NCBI GenBank assembly: GCA_015499995.1
Contig: JADNRV010000640.1
Coordinates: 1 to 20,176 of the forward strand
Direction of reading: 5' to 3'
DNA: 20,176 bases
Source: Flammula alnicola
Taxonomy: Eukaryota; Basidiomycota; Agaricomycetes; Agaricales; Strophariaceae
Shown: positions 9,100-18,600 of the stretch, in pieces
Numbering within the stretch: position 1 is the stretch's first letter
Layout of the letters: the number at the start of each line of letters is the position of its first letter
Position numbers and translations under genes: made by a program
Notes under the pieces: model-generated
What the model saw: only the letters and a program-made list of their open reading frames with translations
Databases searched by the model: none
What the model was told of the DNA's origin: nothing

Positions 9100-10389
9100 T
9101 TAAGTTTCTGCGGCATCAGGTGATCCAATGCCAGATTTCGAAGAGCGTCTCCGCAGGCCTCTTGTAGATTCTTCAGCCGCAGAAGGCATGGTTTCAACAG
9201 GAGCCTCCGTTTTAGCCTTCCAGGGTAAGGATTAGTTCCACCAGTCACACAAAAGAATCGAACTACTCACCGTCCTGGATCCTTCTCCTGAACTCCTGCT
9301 TGATCTCGAACGCCTTCTTCGCCTCTCTCTCTCCTGAGCAGGGTATTGAGAAGCAGGAGGCAGGGACGAATCACTACGTTTAGGTTCGACTGCGCCTTCT
9401 GCCTCTTCGCTTTCCCCTGGCATGCTCGGTAAAACGAGCGGTAAGATGCAAGTTCCGAGAATCAAAGACAAAATCAACAAGAAAATTCCAGCGGATGCTA
9501 AGGATGATAGCATAGGGAAGCGAATCGCAAGACCGCTGAATAGGAGGTTAGCATGGGATTTGTAGGCCATGCACTACAAGACCTGTTGCTCACCGGATAC
9601 CATGCGGAACAGCTAAACCTCGCAAAGAGGCCGATACAATGCTCACTTCGCGACCTTGGCCGGCTCCGAGTGTGGTCCATCCGTCTCGTCGACCAATTTC
9701 AATAGCTGCGGCTAAATTTGACTTGCTTGCAATAAAAGATTCTAGCAGGGGGACTTTGACATGCGTGCTAATCGCTTTTGAAAAGAAGAGAAATGATTGC
9801 GGCGGCAAGGCTATTGCCTAACTACCCTGTGAGTTCATTCCTTTGCACGAGGAGTTAATTCTACTTACAGGTCTACGAACATGAGCTAGTGTCTTGTTGC
9901 TCAGAGTGGATAACGTCAAGGTCGTCATGAAGTTTCCTAGTGCAATATTGGAGTCCGTATAAGGGACAAGAAGTTCGGCTGATATGTCATATCGTTGCTG
10001 AGGAATCAAAGTTGGAAGTTGAGCATATGCATATGGTGGGATTCCATCCCTATTACAACATATATTAGAGGTGCCAACTTAACCAGGTAATCTCGAGGAA
10101 CTCACCCGTACTGCAGATATAGAGGGACTTCCCACCCGACAGACAGGTTTGACCACACAACCCAGCCAGCAGACGCAGAGAGCAGAAGAATGAGAGGAAT
10201 AAATAAGGAGCAGACCAAAAGAGGAACTATTTTTGGCGCAAAAGGGCGAAGTGTAGATATACTCCGAGACAAAATAGCGACGAAAAGGTTCATTGGCGTG
10301 GCTATAACGGTCCACAGGATGCTTGAAGACTCGCCGCTACTGGACACAGCGGCGACGCGCTTATCACGACGAGTATCGACGCGGGACAT
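9100..10389 (-). CDS. SEI1: Seipin, lipid-droplet assembly protein
   Basis: Seipin oligomers sit in the ER membrane at contacts with nascent lipid droplets and control droplet number and size. Exons on the minus strand are 10389-10106, 10049-9869, 9817-9594, 9535-9271 and 9216-9100, giving 1071 nt, 356 residues, all in frame. Membrane helix 1 lies at about 53-79 (IVPLLVCSLFIPLILLLSAS), helix 2 at about 238-264 (SAGIFLLILSLILGTCILPL), with the luminal beta-sandwich domain between them. Family landmarks include VPLYLQYGDGIPPYA, YDISAELLVPYTDSNIALGN and RRPAIALPP. The cytosolic tail is acidic, then has an Arg/Ser-rich run (ERERRRRRSRSSRSS). It is convergent with the SH3BGR-like gene (168-bp gap) and divergent from the next gene (83-bp gap). 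The gene symbol is taken from the yeast orthologue. Confidence 0.93.
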
Positions 10390-10472
10390 GGTTCACACTG
10401 TCAGATTTGTTGACTGCACGAGCAGTTCACGAGCACAATTACGTCATACGCGCGTGATTCCTCTCTGCCACC
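10390..10472. promoter_or_regulatory. Shared promoter with a bZIP-like site
   Basis: Just 83 bp separate the divergent start codons of seipin and the orphan gene at 10473. At 10439-10446 the sequence TTACGTCA (TGACGTAA on the other strand) matches a CRE/ATF-type bZIP half-site consensus. Binding and function are inferred only. Confidence 0.35.
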
Positions 10473-11129
10473 ATGTCCGTTGGCTCAAACGTCAAGGAGA
10501 TCCTTGGCCTACATCCTCTGGCACCTAGCCTCGCGCGATATATATCGTCGCTCTCCACCCATGCTTCGCGAAGCGATCCAGCTATTCCAGAGGTCAAGTC
10601 TTATCCCGATGCCGTCTATTTCAACTACTTCGCACTCGGCCTTAGTCTCTTATTCTCCCCGAAGGACGGGTATAAACCAACTACAGGGCTCAAGTTGAGC
10701 GACCTGAATAGCGACAAATTAATTCTGGACAGCATCTACATCTATAACGTGCCGAAACAAGCTAACGCTCCAGCTAAAGGCACATCTCGTGCTGCTGAGC
10801 TAGCCTTCTCTACATACCCCATTTCTCCCTTCGTCTTGGCCATCGATCCTGATATCAAAGACAAGAATGGAAAACCTTTGTCTCGGCCGCCTACCTTGGA
10901 TGTTCGCATGGACATTTCGGGGAAAGATTTCGTCCACGCTCTTGGAGAGCCTGATCGGAAGGGTGGCGGGGCAGGTCCTTCTTCTGGTTCTATTGGCATC
11001 TGGTGCGAATGGTCGCAGGATGGTATTATGGTGGAATTTGGAGGCGACGAGGCGAAAGGCCCTCAGGCATGGGAGCGAGGGAAAGATGCGATCTGGAAAA
11101 TCATTACCATCTTTTCACCTGCTCAATGA
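10473..11129 (+). CDS. Conserved-looking fungal protein, function unknown
   Basis: An intronless reading frame of 218 residues, unusual here because most neighbours have two or more introns. The ATG sits in a good context (gccaccATGtcc). The protein begins MSVGSNVKEILGLHPLAPSL and has a Tyr-rich core (SYPDAVYFNYFALGLSLLFS). A section follows whose LILDSIYIYNVPKQ suggests a beta strand, then a Gly-rich loop (DRKGGGAGPSSGSIGIW). It ends in CEWSQDGIMVEFGG and a helical WERGKDAIWKIITIFSPAQ. No signal peptide or membrane helix is apparent. I do not recognise the family; composition and codon use look fully coding. It shares a very short divergent promoter with seipin, which could mean co-expression, but nothing in the sequence proves a lipid-related role. 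Confidence 0.85.
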   Translation: MSVGSNVKEILGLHPLAPSLARYISSLSTHASRSDPAIPEVKSYPDAVYFNYFALGLSLLFSPKDGYKPTTGLKLSDLNSDKLILDSIYIYNVPKQANAPAKGTSRAAELAFSTYPISPFVLAIDPDIKDKNGKPLSRPPTLDVRMDISGKDFVHALGEPDRKGGGAGPSSGSIGIWCEWSQDGIMVEFGGDEAKGPQAWERGKDAIWKIITIFSPAQ

Positions 11130-11348
11130 TGGATCATTTCACCTCTCCTCAGAAACATGCTTAGCAAGTCTACGACCGTGTAAATAGTTTCCAACTTTCG
11201 ACCTGCTGATGCAGTGACTGTAACATATGATATAGCTTTAATCTCTGGCGTATGAGAATCCTTCCCATGTGATTCTCGTAAAGGCGTCAAAGTACACCTA
11301 ACAAGCCTCTCAGTACCCATCACCTTCGTCACCACCACCATCACCACC

Positions 11349-12015
11349 ATGGCCGTACCAGCAGATTTCACCATTCTCGACATCTCAGGCAAGTTCACCA
11401 TGGTAGATTTCTGTCTTTCCACTTGATAGTATCCAAGATCTGATAGCATCATCTACAGAACAAGACCCTTTCGGACCCTCGTACGGATACCATCCTTAAG
11501 CTTCAAGGAATCAGCTGGCTCCAGAGAAAGGCGATCGCTTATGGTACCGTTACCCTCGCGATTAAGCACTACAAGGATGATGATGGCGTCGAGCATATCG
11601 ACATCGATCAGACCATCACTGGCGGCCTCCCTGGCACCAGGGAGGAACGGACACTCTACTGGCAAGAGCGAGAGACCGAAGATGATCTATTTGGACACAT
11701 CATCGGCAAGTCGAGGAGATGCAAAGCTGAGGAACTCGACATCCCTTTCCTTCAGGAAGGCTGGACAGCGGACACTCTCGAACACGGCCTCGTCCAATCA
11801 TATGTGGAGAGCAACACACCGAAGAGTGGCACTGTTTGGATCGCCAACCAGGTAAGCGTTCAAAATCCCGATTTTATGCTTATCTTAGCTCATCGGATTC
11901 ATAGTCTTGGGGTATTGAAGACATCAACGGGGAAAGGAGATACGTGAGGCATGTCAAGTTCACTGGACCCAAGGCTGAAGACATCGAAGCCAAGTTGATC
12001 TACGATTACCGTTAG
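11349..12015 (+). CDS. Small conserved fungal lipocalin-like protein
   Basis: Three exons (11349-11402, 11459-11851, 11905-12015) join to 558 nt, 185 residues. The protein begins MAVPADFTILDISGKFTMNK and continues TLSDPRTDTILKLQGISWLQ. Alternating beta-strand segments follow (TLAIKHYKDDDGVEHIDIDQ, ERTLYWQERETEDDLFGHII, SGTVWIANQSWGIEDINGER) and it ends RRYVRHVKF...AKLIYDYR. The pattern (a [G]xW-like GISW near the N-terminus and a run of antiparallel strands) fits a lipocalin/FABP-type barrel and matches what I remember of a family widespread in asco- and basidiomycetes with no known role. There is no signal peptide, so it is likely cytosolic. Ligand and function are unknown. Both introns (56 and 53 nt) have good splice sites. 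Confidence 0.8.
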
Positions 12016-12342
12016 CCTTTTCCATCTGGATTCTCTAGATAACCTGCTCACATATTTCTTACAGATGGTCCCTTGTAATTGTAAATTGTATTCCGAAAGG
12101 GAGGAATATATCCACGATAGCAAGTGCGCTACTTGAAGTAGATTATTTGTTATCTTATCTCTGATATGTATGTTTGTCTACATATGAGTTCATTTCAATA
12201 TAAACCGATTGCCTATTTGACACACGATCATCACCGTCTCACGTATAATTCTGCCGAGTTGGTCATGCAACCGCCGTTTCGTCCTCCTCCCTACTCTCAC
12301 TAGTGCAGTTGCTTCACGAGTTGTAGACAATAGCCGACCATC
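12016..12342. other. Intergenic spacer
   Basis: About 330 bases between two same-strand genes, AT-rich in its first part (3' UTR of the lipocalin-like gene). The later part leads into the LCCL gene promoter. No additional gene, RNA fold or repeat was seen. Confidence 0.5.
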
Positions 12343-14505
12343 ATGGAGATTCCCAATAGTGACCACACTCCAGCTTCTAGCTCGAGTTCGCGCTTGTCGA
12401 CCAGTAAATCATCACCGGATGGCCCCAGTCGAAGCTTGTCGAAACAAAATTTGGTCGTGACGGAACGACCTTATGAACTAGAAACACTCTACGGCGAACC
12501 AATACACACTCGTCCGCGACGAGTCGTGACATGGCTTTCACGAGCTTCCCGTTCTTTCGCCGACCGTAATCCCCGTGCCCATGCCTGGGTCACAAAAGCA
12601 GTGTTGTATATAAGAGGGCCACGACCGAAAGTCGACCTACCTTGTACGTGGTTTATATAGGCGGCTGCTAAAGTCCAACATGACTCAAAATGTGATATCA
12701 TAGTGCCATCGCCTTTGCTTGATATAGACAGGCACATCGCTGGGAGACACGTCGTCGCACCCATAGAATCCACACTCATCAAGGCCACGAGAGTGCTTAC
12801 TTCTCCCTGGCTGCTTGTCTTGCTAATCGCGGCATATATCGTCGGCTTCGCCTTCTTTTCTCGGGCACAGTCATTCCTCACTCCTGAAGAGTCTTTCATT
12901 GGTTGCACTTCGACGTATTGGCTGGCCAACAATGGCTGTGGGCAAGATGGGGCAGCGTGTGGACCTTTCGACAACTCGACGTTCGACTTTCGATGCCCGG
13001 CGCAATGCGAAAATGTTATATTGCAAAATCCGAGAACAGTCGGGGACGAACAAATAGCATTCAAGCCGCTTATTGTAGGAGGCGGCGATGCCAATCGAAC
13101 GTACAGAGGGGATAGCTTCATTTGCTCCGCTGCAATCCAAGCGTGAGTATTCATCCACATGTTCGAATCATTTACGCACCGTTGACACCCTGTTTCTCTC
13201 GTGTCCAGCGGCATCATCTCGAGCAGCAAAGGCGGCTGCGGCACACTACAACTCACAGGAAATTTCACAGACTTCCTTCCTTTCACTTCACACGGACTCA
13301 CTTCGCTGGGTTTCCCCACAATCTTTCCCATTTCATTCCGGTTTTTTGATTCTACCCCCCTCTCTCATTGCTCGGACCTTCGAAACGACGCACTCGCATT
13401 CAATATCCTCGTCACATCTGCACTTTTCATCCTTCTCCGTCCAAAATCCATCGTGCTCTACTGGTGCCTCGTTTGCATCGGATTTTGGCACGTTGTGCTC
13501 TTCTCACAGCCGATGGGACCGCCCCCAAAATTAGATGTTGCGTTCGGTTCATTCCTCCCTGTGCTATTCATAGCGTATGCATTCTGGAGGCTCGCATTCC
13601 GATTCGTCTTGCCTGCGTTCAGGAACGCCCCGCTGGAATCTTGCATCTTGTATCTCAGCGGCTTTTGGGTCGGCATCCTTAACAATCTCACATTCGACAA
13701 ACTCCCACTCAGCCGCCTCACGTCGTCCGACATAACAAAACGCAACGGTGCCATCACGACTTTGGTGGTCTTGTTGGTCATTATTACTGTTTTGGTGATT
13801 AATCAAGTGCGGGTTATACGTAAGACTGGTTGGTTACCGTATTACGCTGGATGGTACATCGCAGGCGGCCTTGTCACCCTCGTTCTGGCATTCCTGCCCG
13901 GACTTTCGCTCCGGCTGCATCATTATATTGTGCCGATGATAATTATACCTGGGACTGCATTCCCTACACGGCTTTCTGCGATTTATCAAGGTTTGTTGCT
14001 CGGCCTTTTCCTCAATGGAACTGCGGCATTTGGGTTCGATTCGATTCTACAAACCGCGGCTGATGTACGTTTCATTATCTTGCGTTGATTAACAAGAATA
14101 TCTCATTATTTTGACCACAGCTTCGCCAAGATGCAGCCTTCGGATCTGATCTACCCGTCTGGTTGACAAACTCTACCAACTATAATACCTCTACTCCATT
14201 TGCCAACCAAACCATCCTGTGGGGCGCGCTGATCGACGACTGGGATGGCTTTGCGCTTTTGGTGGATGATGTACAGAGATACGCGGGCACAGCACTTAAC
14301 TACTCCTTGGCATCTTTAAATGCCACCATCCCTCATTTCTTCCGACTCGCGGTGAGTGCCCTTGATTTCCCTTCTTGACCTGAACTTAAATGGTATTTTT
14401 TTACCTGATTAGTATACCTCGAACGGCTCAGCAGCAGATTTCACCATGGCCGCCACACTCTGGCCGAATGGTACATGGGTTGATCCCCTTCCTGGACCTT
14501 CCTAA
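12343..14505 (+). CDS. LCCL-domain polytopic membrane protein
   Basis: Five exons (12343-12643, 12704-13142, 13209-14064, 14121-14351, 14413-14505) join to 1920 nt, 639 residues. Residues 1-130 are a Ser-rich cytosolic N-terminus. A membrane helix (about 134-152, LTSPWLLVLLIAAYIVGFAF) is followed by an LCCL domain from about 165 to 300. The LCCL domain shows CTSTYWLANNGCGQDGAACG, FRCPAQCENVILQNP, IVGGGDANRTYRGDSFIC, AIQAGIISSSKGGCGTLQL and LGFPTIFPISFRF. Seven or so hydrophobic helices follow (for example ITTLVVLLVIITVLVI and AGGLVTLVLAFLPGL). The C-terminus is rich in N-glycosylation sites (NSTNYNTST, NQT, NYS, NAT, NGS, NGT). LCCL domains are known from extracellular proteins such as cochlin; this fungal multi-span form is common but uncharacterised. 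Substrate or ligand is unknown; a sensor or transporter role is conjecture. Confidence 0.9.
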
Positions 14506-14553
14506 TTACCATCGTTGTGGATACTGGACAATTTATTTTGTATATTAGGCAGG

Positions 14554-14569
14554 TTAGTTATATAACTAA
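14554..14569. repeat. 16-bp perfect palindrome
   Basis: TTAGTTATATAACTAA reads the same on both strands. It lies about 50 bp after the LCCL gene stop codon, in the likely 3' UTR or terminator region and about 130 bp before the next gene. It could be a transcript hairpin or a dimeric protein site, or chance in AT-rich DNA. Confidence 0.6.
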
Positions 14570-14702
14570 TGACAAGTATCTAAAGGAGTAACAGTCATGA
14601 GGTCATTATCTGGGCGGCGTAGATGGCTAGACTGTCGTCATAGACATGGACCATATACAAAAGCACAGTTGAGGATAGATACCCTTTCTTTACTAACTAA
14701 CT

Positions 14703-15504
14703 ATGGATTCAAACACACCTCTTTCCTACGGTTGGATACAACAGGTTGATCCAAAATCCGGTCATACCTTCTACGTCCGTCATTAGCCGTGTCTACAAGT
14801 TGTTAGACATCTAATAAACATGGCCGTTGCAGGTCGACACGAAAGCAGATCCCCCTCGATCGATCTGGACTCATCCGTTCAAGGACGAACAATATCTGAA
14901 TGAACATCCCGACGTACGCAACAAGGTTCGCGCCTCGAATAGTTTCGGTTCAGATAATTTGCTGCCTTTACCGTCGCACGAACTGCCTCGTCGTCATTCA
15001 TTCAATGGCCGTGGAGCGACGCCAGTGGAGGTTCCGCCTCCCAAGCACAAGGAGGGGTTCTTTAAAAAGATGAAGACAAAAGCCATCCATTCAATGGAGC
15101 AGCATAACGAGAGGAAGAGACAACAATTGCTCATGGTAGCTTGTTAATTTCGTTTTGTGTGTTATGCAGAGTTGACCTAGTTTATTCAGCAACAACAACA
15201 GCAACAAAGGTTACAGAGTCAATTCGGAGGAAACCAGTATATCTCGCCACAGAGTGCCTATCCGCAAACTGGGTACTCGGGCATGGGGTATGGGTTAGGT
15301 CGTCGAGGAGGCATGGGAGGCATGGGAGGCATGGGAGGTATGGGGCTCCCGCTCATGGGAGGAATGGCAGGAGGCTTGTTGTTAGGTGATTTGTTGGGCA
15401 ATAATAATAATGGCTATGGCGGTGGCGGTGGAGACTGGGGAGGTGGAGGAGATTTCGGGGGCGGGGGAGGAGATTGGAGCGGTGGCGGTGGTTTCGGATT
15501 CTAA
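14703..15504 (+). CDS. WW-domain protein with glycine-rich tail
   Basis: Three exons (14703-14774, 14833-15135, 15190-15504) join to 690 nt, 229 residues. A single WW domain occupies residues 9-40: GWIQQVDPKSGHTFYVDTKA, then PPRSIWTHP. The signature tryptophans are W11 and W36 with P39, spaced slightly wider than the usual 20-23 residues. WW domains bind Pro-rich or phospho-Ser/Thr-Pro ligands. A charged middle section ends in a helical MEQHNERKRQQLLM and a Gln run (QQQQQQ) that begins exactly at the second intron. A Met/Gly-rich stretch (GGMGGMGGMGG, encoded by tandem GGCATGGGA units around 15310-15345) and a Gly/Trp/Asp tail (GGGGDWGGGGDF) follow. No catalytic domain is present, so it is probably an adaptor; similar basidiomycete proteins exist but are uncharacterised. 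The first intron splits the WW domain. Confidence 0.88.
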
Positions 15505-15624
15505 ATGGTCAATACGTAGATACTAACCTTACCGTGAGAAATACGAATAGTCGCGTCTTCCCCGTGTCATTTACTTACACCGTGCAGACATTCTGTCAGG
15601 TCTTCCCTCTGGGTTCCTTGGGGG

Positions 15625-18600
15625 ATGGCTCCAACACTCCCCTCCTCTCTTAGTCCCCACATATGCATTCTGACTTCTCCGGATCTCAGTGAACTGTTGG
15701 AAAAAGCATCATTACCTCCCTTACCCCATATTCTGCAGTCTTTCTCTCCTCTTCCACAAGGTGCGACCTCGTTTCGCATTATTCGACACAATGACTAACA
15801 ACTTTCGCATCCTTTCAGTTACAACTCGGACAGCAACCCTAGTTTCTATCCCACATGCGTCTTTTGCCCTCCGATTTTCAGACCTCCAAGACGTTGAAGA
15901 AGCATGCCGGGAAGATGAAGAACAGCGCGCCATTCGCAGCATCGATTGGATGTCAGCACGCATCAGCAAGCGCTGCGGAAAATGGGTACAGGATGCAGAC
16001 ATTCTGGGCGACAAAGAAGGCTTGCGAACACCTTGGTGGGACGAGCTTCGACGGTGTGTTGAAGGAGACTTTGTACCTGCGAAGACGGAGGGTTGGAATC
16101 ATCCCGTTGCTCGTATGTTCATTCCTTTCTCTCTTCTTTTGAAATCCTTTAACACCCAGTGCAGTCATACTTGCTGTATCTACCACAGCACCCAATCCAT
16201 TACAGGCCATTACTGCTCTTCATTCACGGAGTGTGCACTTTCCACCATGGGTAGACAGTAATTTCCTACGCTATACATTAATAATCCATCCTCAGCATTC
16301 ACCTCTCTCCGACGAAGAGTACGTTAAATCACTCCATCAAGCATTTATATCGCAACTTACAACATTATCTATTGTAGAGCAGGTGCCCTGTTCAATGCAG
16401 TTAAGAAACAGTTTGGGTTACATAGCTATTTACTCCCTCTTGGCCTACCAAGAACGCCGCCTCCTCCTGTTCCTGTTCCTGCGCTTCTGCCGCGTTTGCC
16501 TCCACCTCCGTCACCCGATTCTCCACCGCAACAGGACCAATCGGCCCCTACCTCTCCTCACACTCCCGGAAGTCCTACAATCCTCAACACCCTGAGGATG
16601 GAGGAAAGAGACATTCAACAAACGGCCCGATTTACGCGCGAGTTTGTTGTTATGAGCCTAGTGCCATGGATGGAGAAATGTGTCATCGAATGGAACGAAA
16701 ACGTGCGTAGATTTACTGGTATGCCGTACGTAAATAATTTTGACAATCTTAAATCATCGTTTTAGTTCTCTTCCACGCGTCGCCTTCCTTCGCGTCTTTT
16801 CTCCTCAACTCGTCGATTATTCGGTTCCCAGCCACCTACCCCAGCGCCTACACCCCCCATGTCATCATCATCATCATCTTCGCTTCCAGGTCGATCTACA
16901 TCCGTGTCCCTAAATGGTGGACCCGCTCCTCCTTCCCAACAGCGTCGGCTGGCCGAATTTTCTACTATCTTGGGAGATTCCAAATTGGCCGTCACTGTAT
17001 GGGAAGCTCTACGAAAGGATAGCAAAGGCGGCTCCGTGCGTTCTCTCCTTTTCCGCCAAGAATTCGTTTTAATTATAATAACACGTGTGCTTTGCAGGAT
17101 ATTCTTCCTCTACTATTATCGCCTTCGCCCGCTATTCCTCTCCACGCGCAAACCTCATTGACATCTATACATCCGCATATGTCAGACCTCCCCCCTCATG
17201 CGCAGATTCGCGCACTTTTATGCGCCGTTCGTTGGGAAGCGGGCATCTCGACGCAAGATTTCTTGAGTAACACGCTGGAAGGTGAACGATGGCTGGTCTG
17301 GGCCGCCAGCAATGTTCGTCATTCTCTCTCCTTTTTCTTGACAACTTGGATGCAGCTCTAACGGTTTGAATCAATTCAAGGCAGAAGAGGCGCCGTCCGC
17401 CTTGTTATTGGCTCAAGCCGCTCTTCTGAGCACAAAGAAAAAGGCAAGGAGGAGAGCTGCTCTGTGGTATGTCTTGGCCTCGAACAGGCTGGAGAAATGT
17501 GGCATCGTGAGTGCAACCACTGCACATTTATGTAGAGAAGACGACGAAATTTCGCCCCATTTGATAGAAACCATTGACGATGTACTTCTTGCGGAAAGCA
17601 CAAGAACTTTATACCGTCAGGCCGTCAAAGGAGTTGTCACCTTCATTTTGGGATTCTGAAGGAAAATCACCAATGGTTGCAGAAGGTCAAGAGGAAATCA
17701 TGTCTGGAATAGAACACCCGCTGGGTTTGTCTTCATTTGCAATACGGTTCGTTCGTCTGCTTACACGAATCTCGTTAGGCCGATTACTGTACACTACCGG
17801 CGAGGTAGCCGGTGCTGTTAGATTGTTTTTAAGTCTTTTAAGGGGAGCCTCCGCCTTTTCTAATTCAGGGCTACCCATGCTTGGAGATGGTACGCCAAAA
17901 GTACCAGGAAATGATAAACTCTATCTAGACGACTTTCGAGTCGCATACAATGTAAGTTGGGCTTCCACATCTTTCAGGAATCTGAATGGCTTAATGCATT
18001 TACTTTACACTCTTTAGTATTGGAAATCAACGGATCCCGACCAAGCGTCTGGCGCAAACCTCCAGATACCCCTCAAACTATGCGTCAGTAAACAATCACG
18101 GCTGAGGTTTCCTGGCGACAATATCAACGGTGATACGGACGTATGGTCGAGTCGACAAGAGGACTGGACGGCATTCTGGAGAGCGCAAGGAGGCAAGACA
18201 AGCATCGCGCCCAGCGGCAAGGTCAGCACGAACGGTATGATAAAGTTGTATGCAACGTGCGATGGTGTTCTGATTTCCACTTTCCAGAGCTTTTCTGGAT
18301 AGACCTCATAATGCAGAACCCTTTGGACGCTGAGATCAACTTGTCGAATGTGACGCTTATTGTGCAAGAGACACAACTGTCCGGTTCTGATTCAATAGAC
18401 GATTTCGTCGAAATAGAAGTGATCAAAGAGGTTACTCTGGCCCCGAAGGCATCCAGTTTAGTAAGTTGATTGACGGTGTCATCGTTACACTGTTTGATGG
18501 TAGACTCTCTCCAGGTTCCAATATCGCTTAAATCGAAACGCCCCGCAAAATTGAGCATAACGCACGCGAAATACGACTTCCTCTCACAACTACCAATAAC

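Noticed and set aside
15953..16210. Minus-strand open frame within TRS85
   Set aside because: It lies opposite well-supported TRS85 exons and has no recognisable protein.
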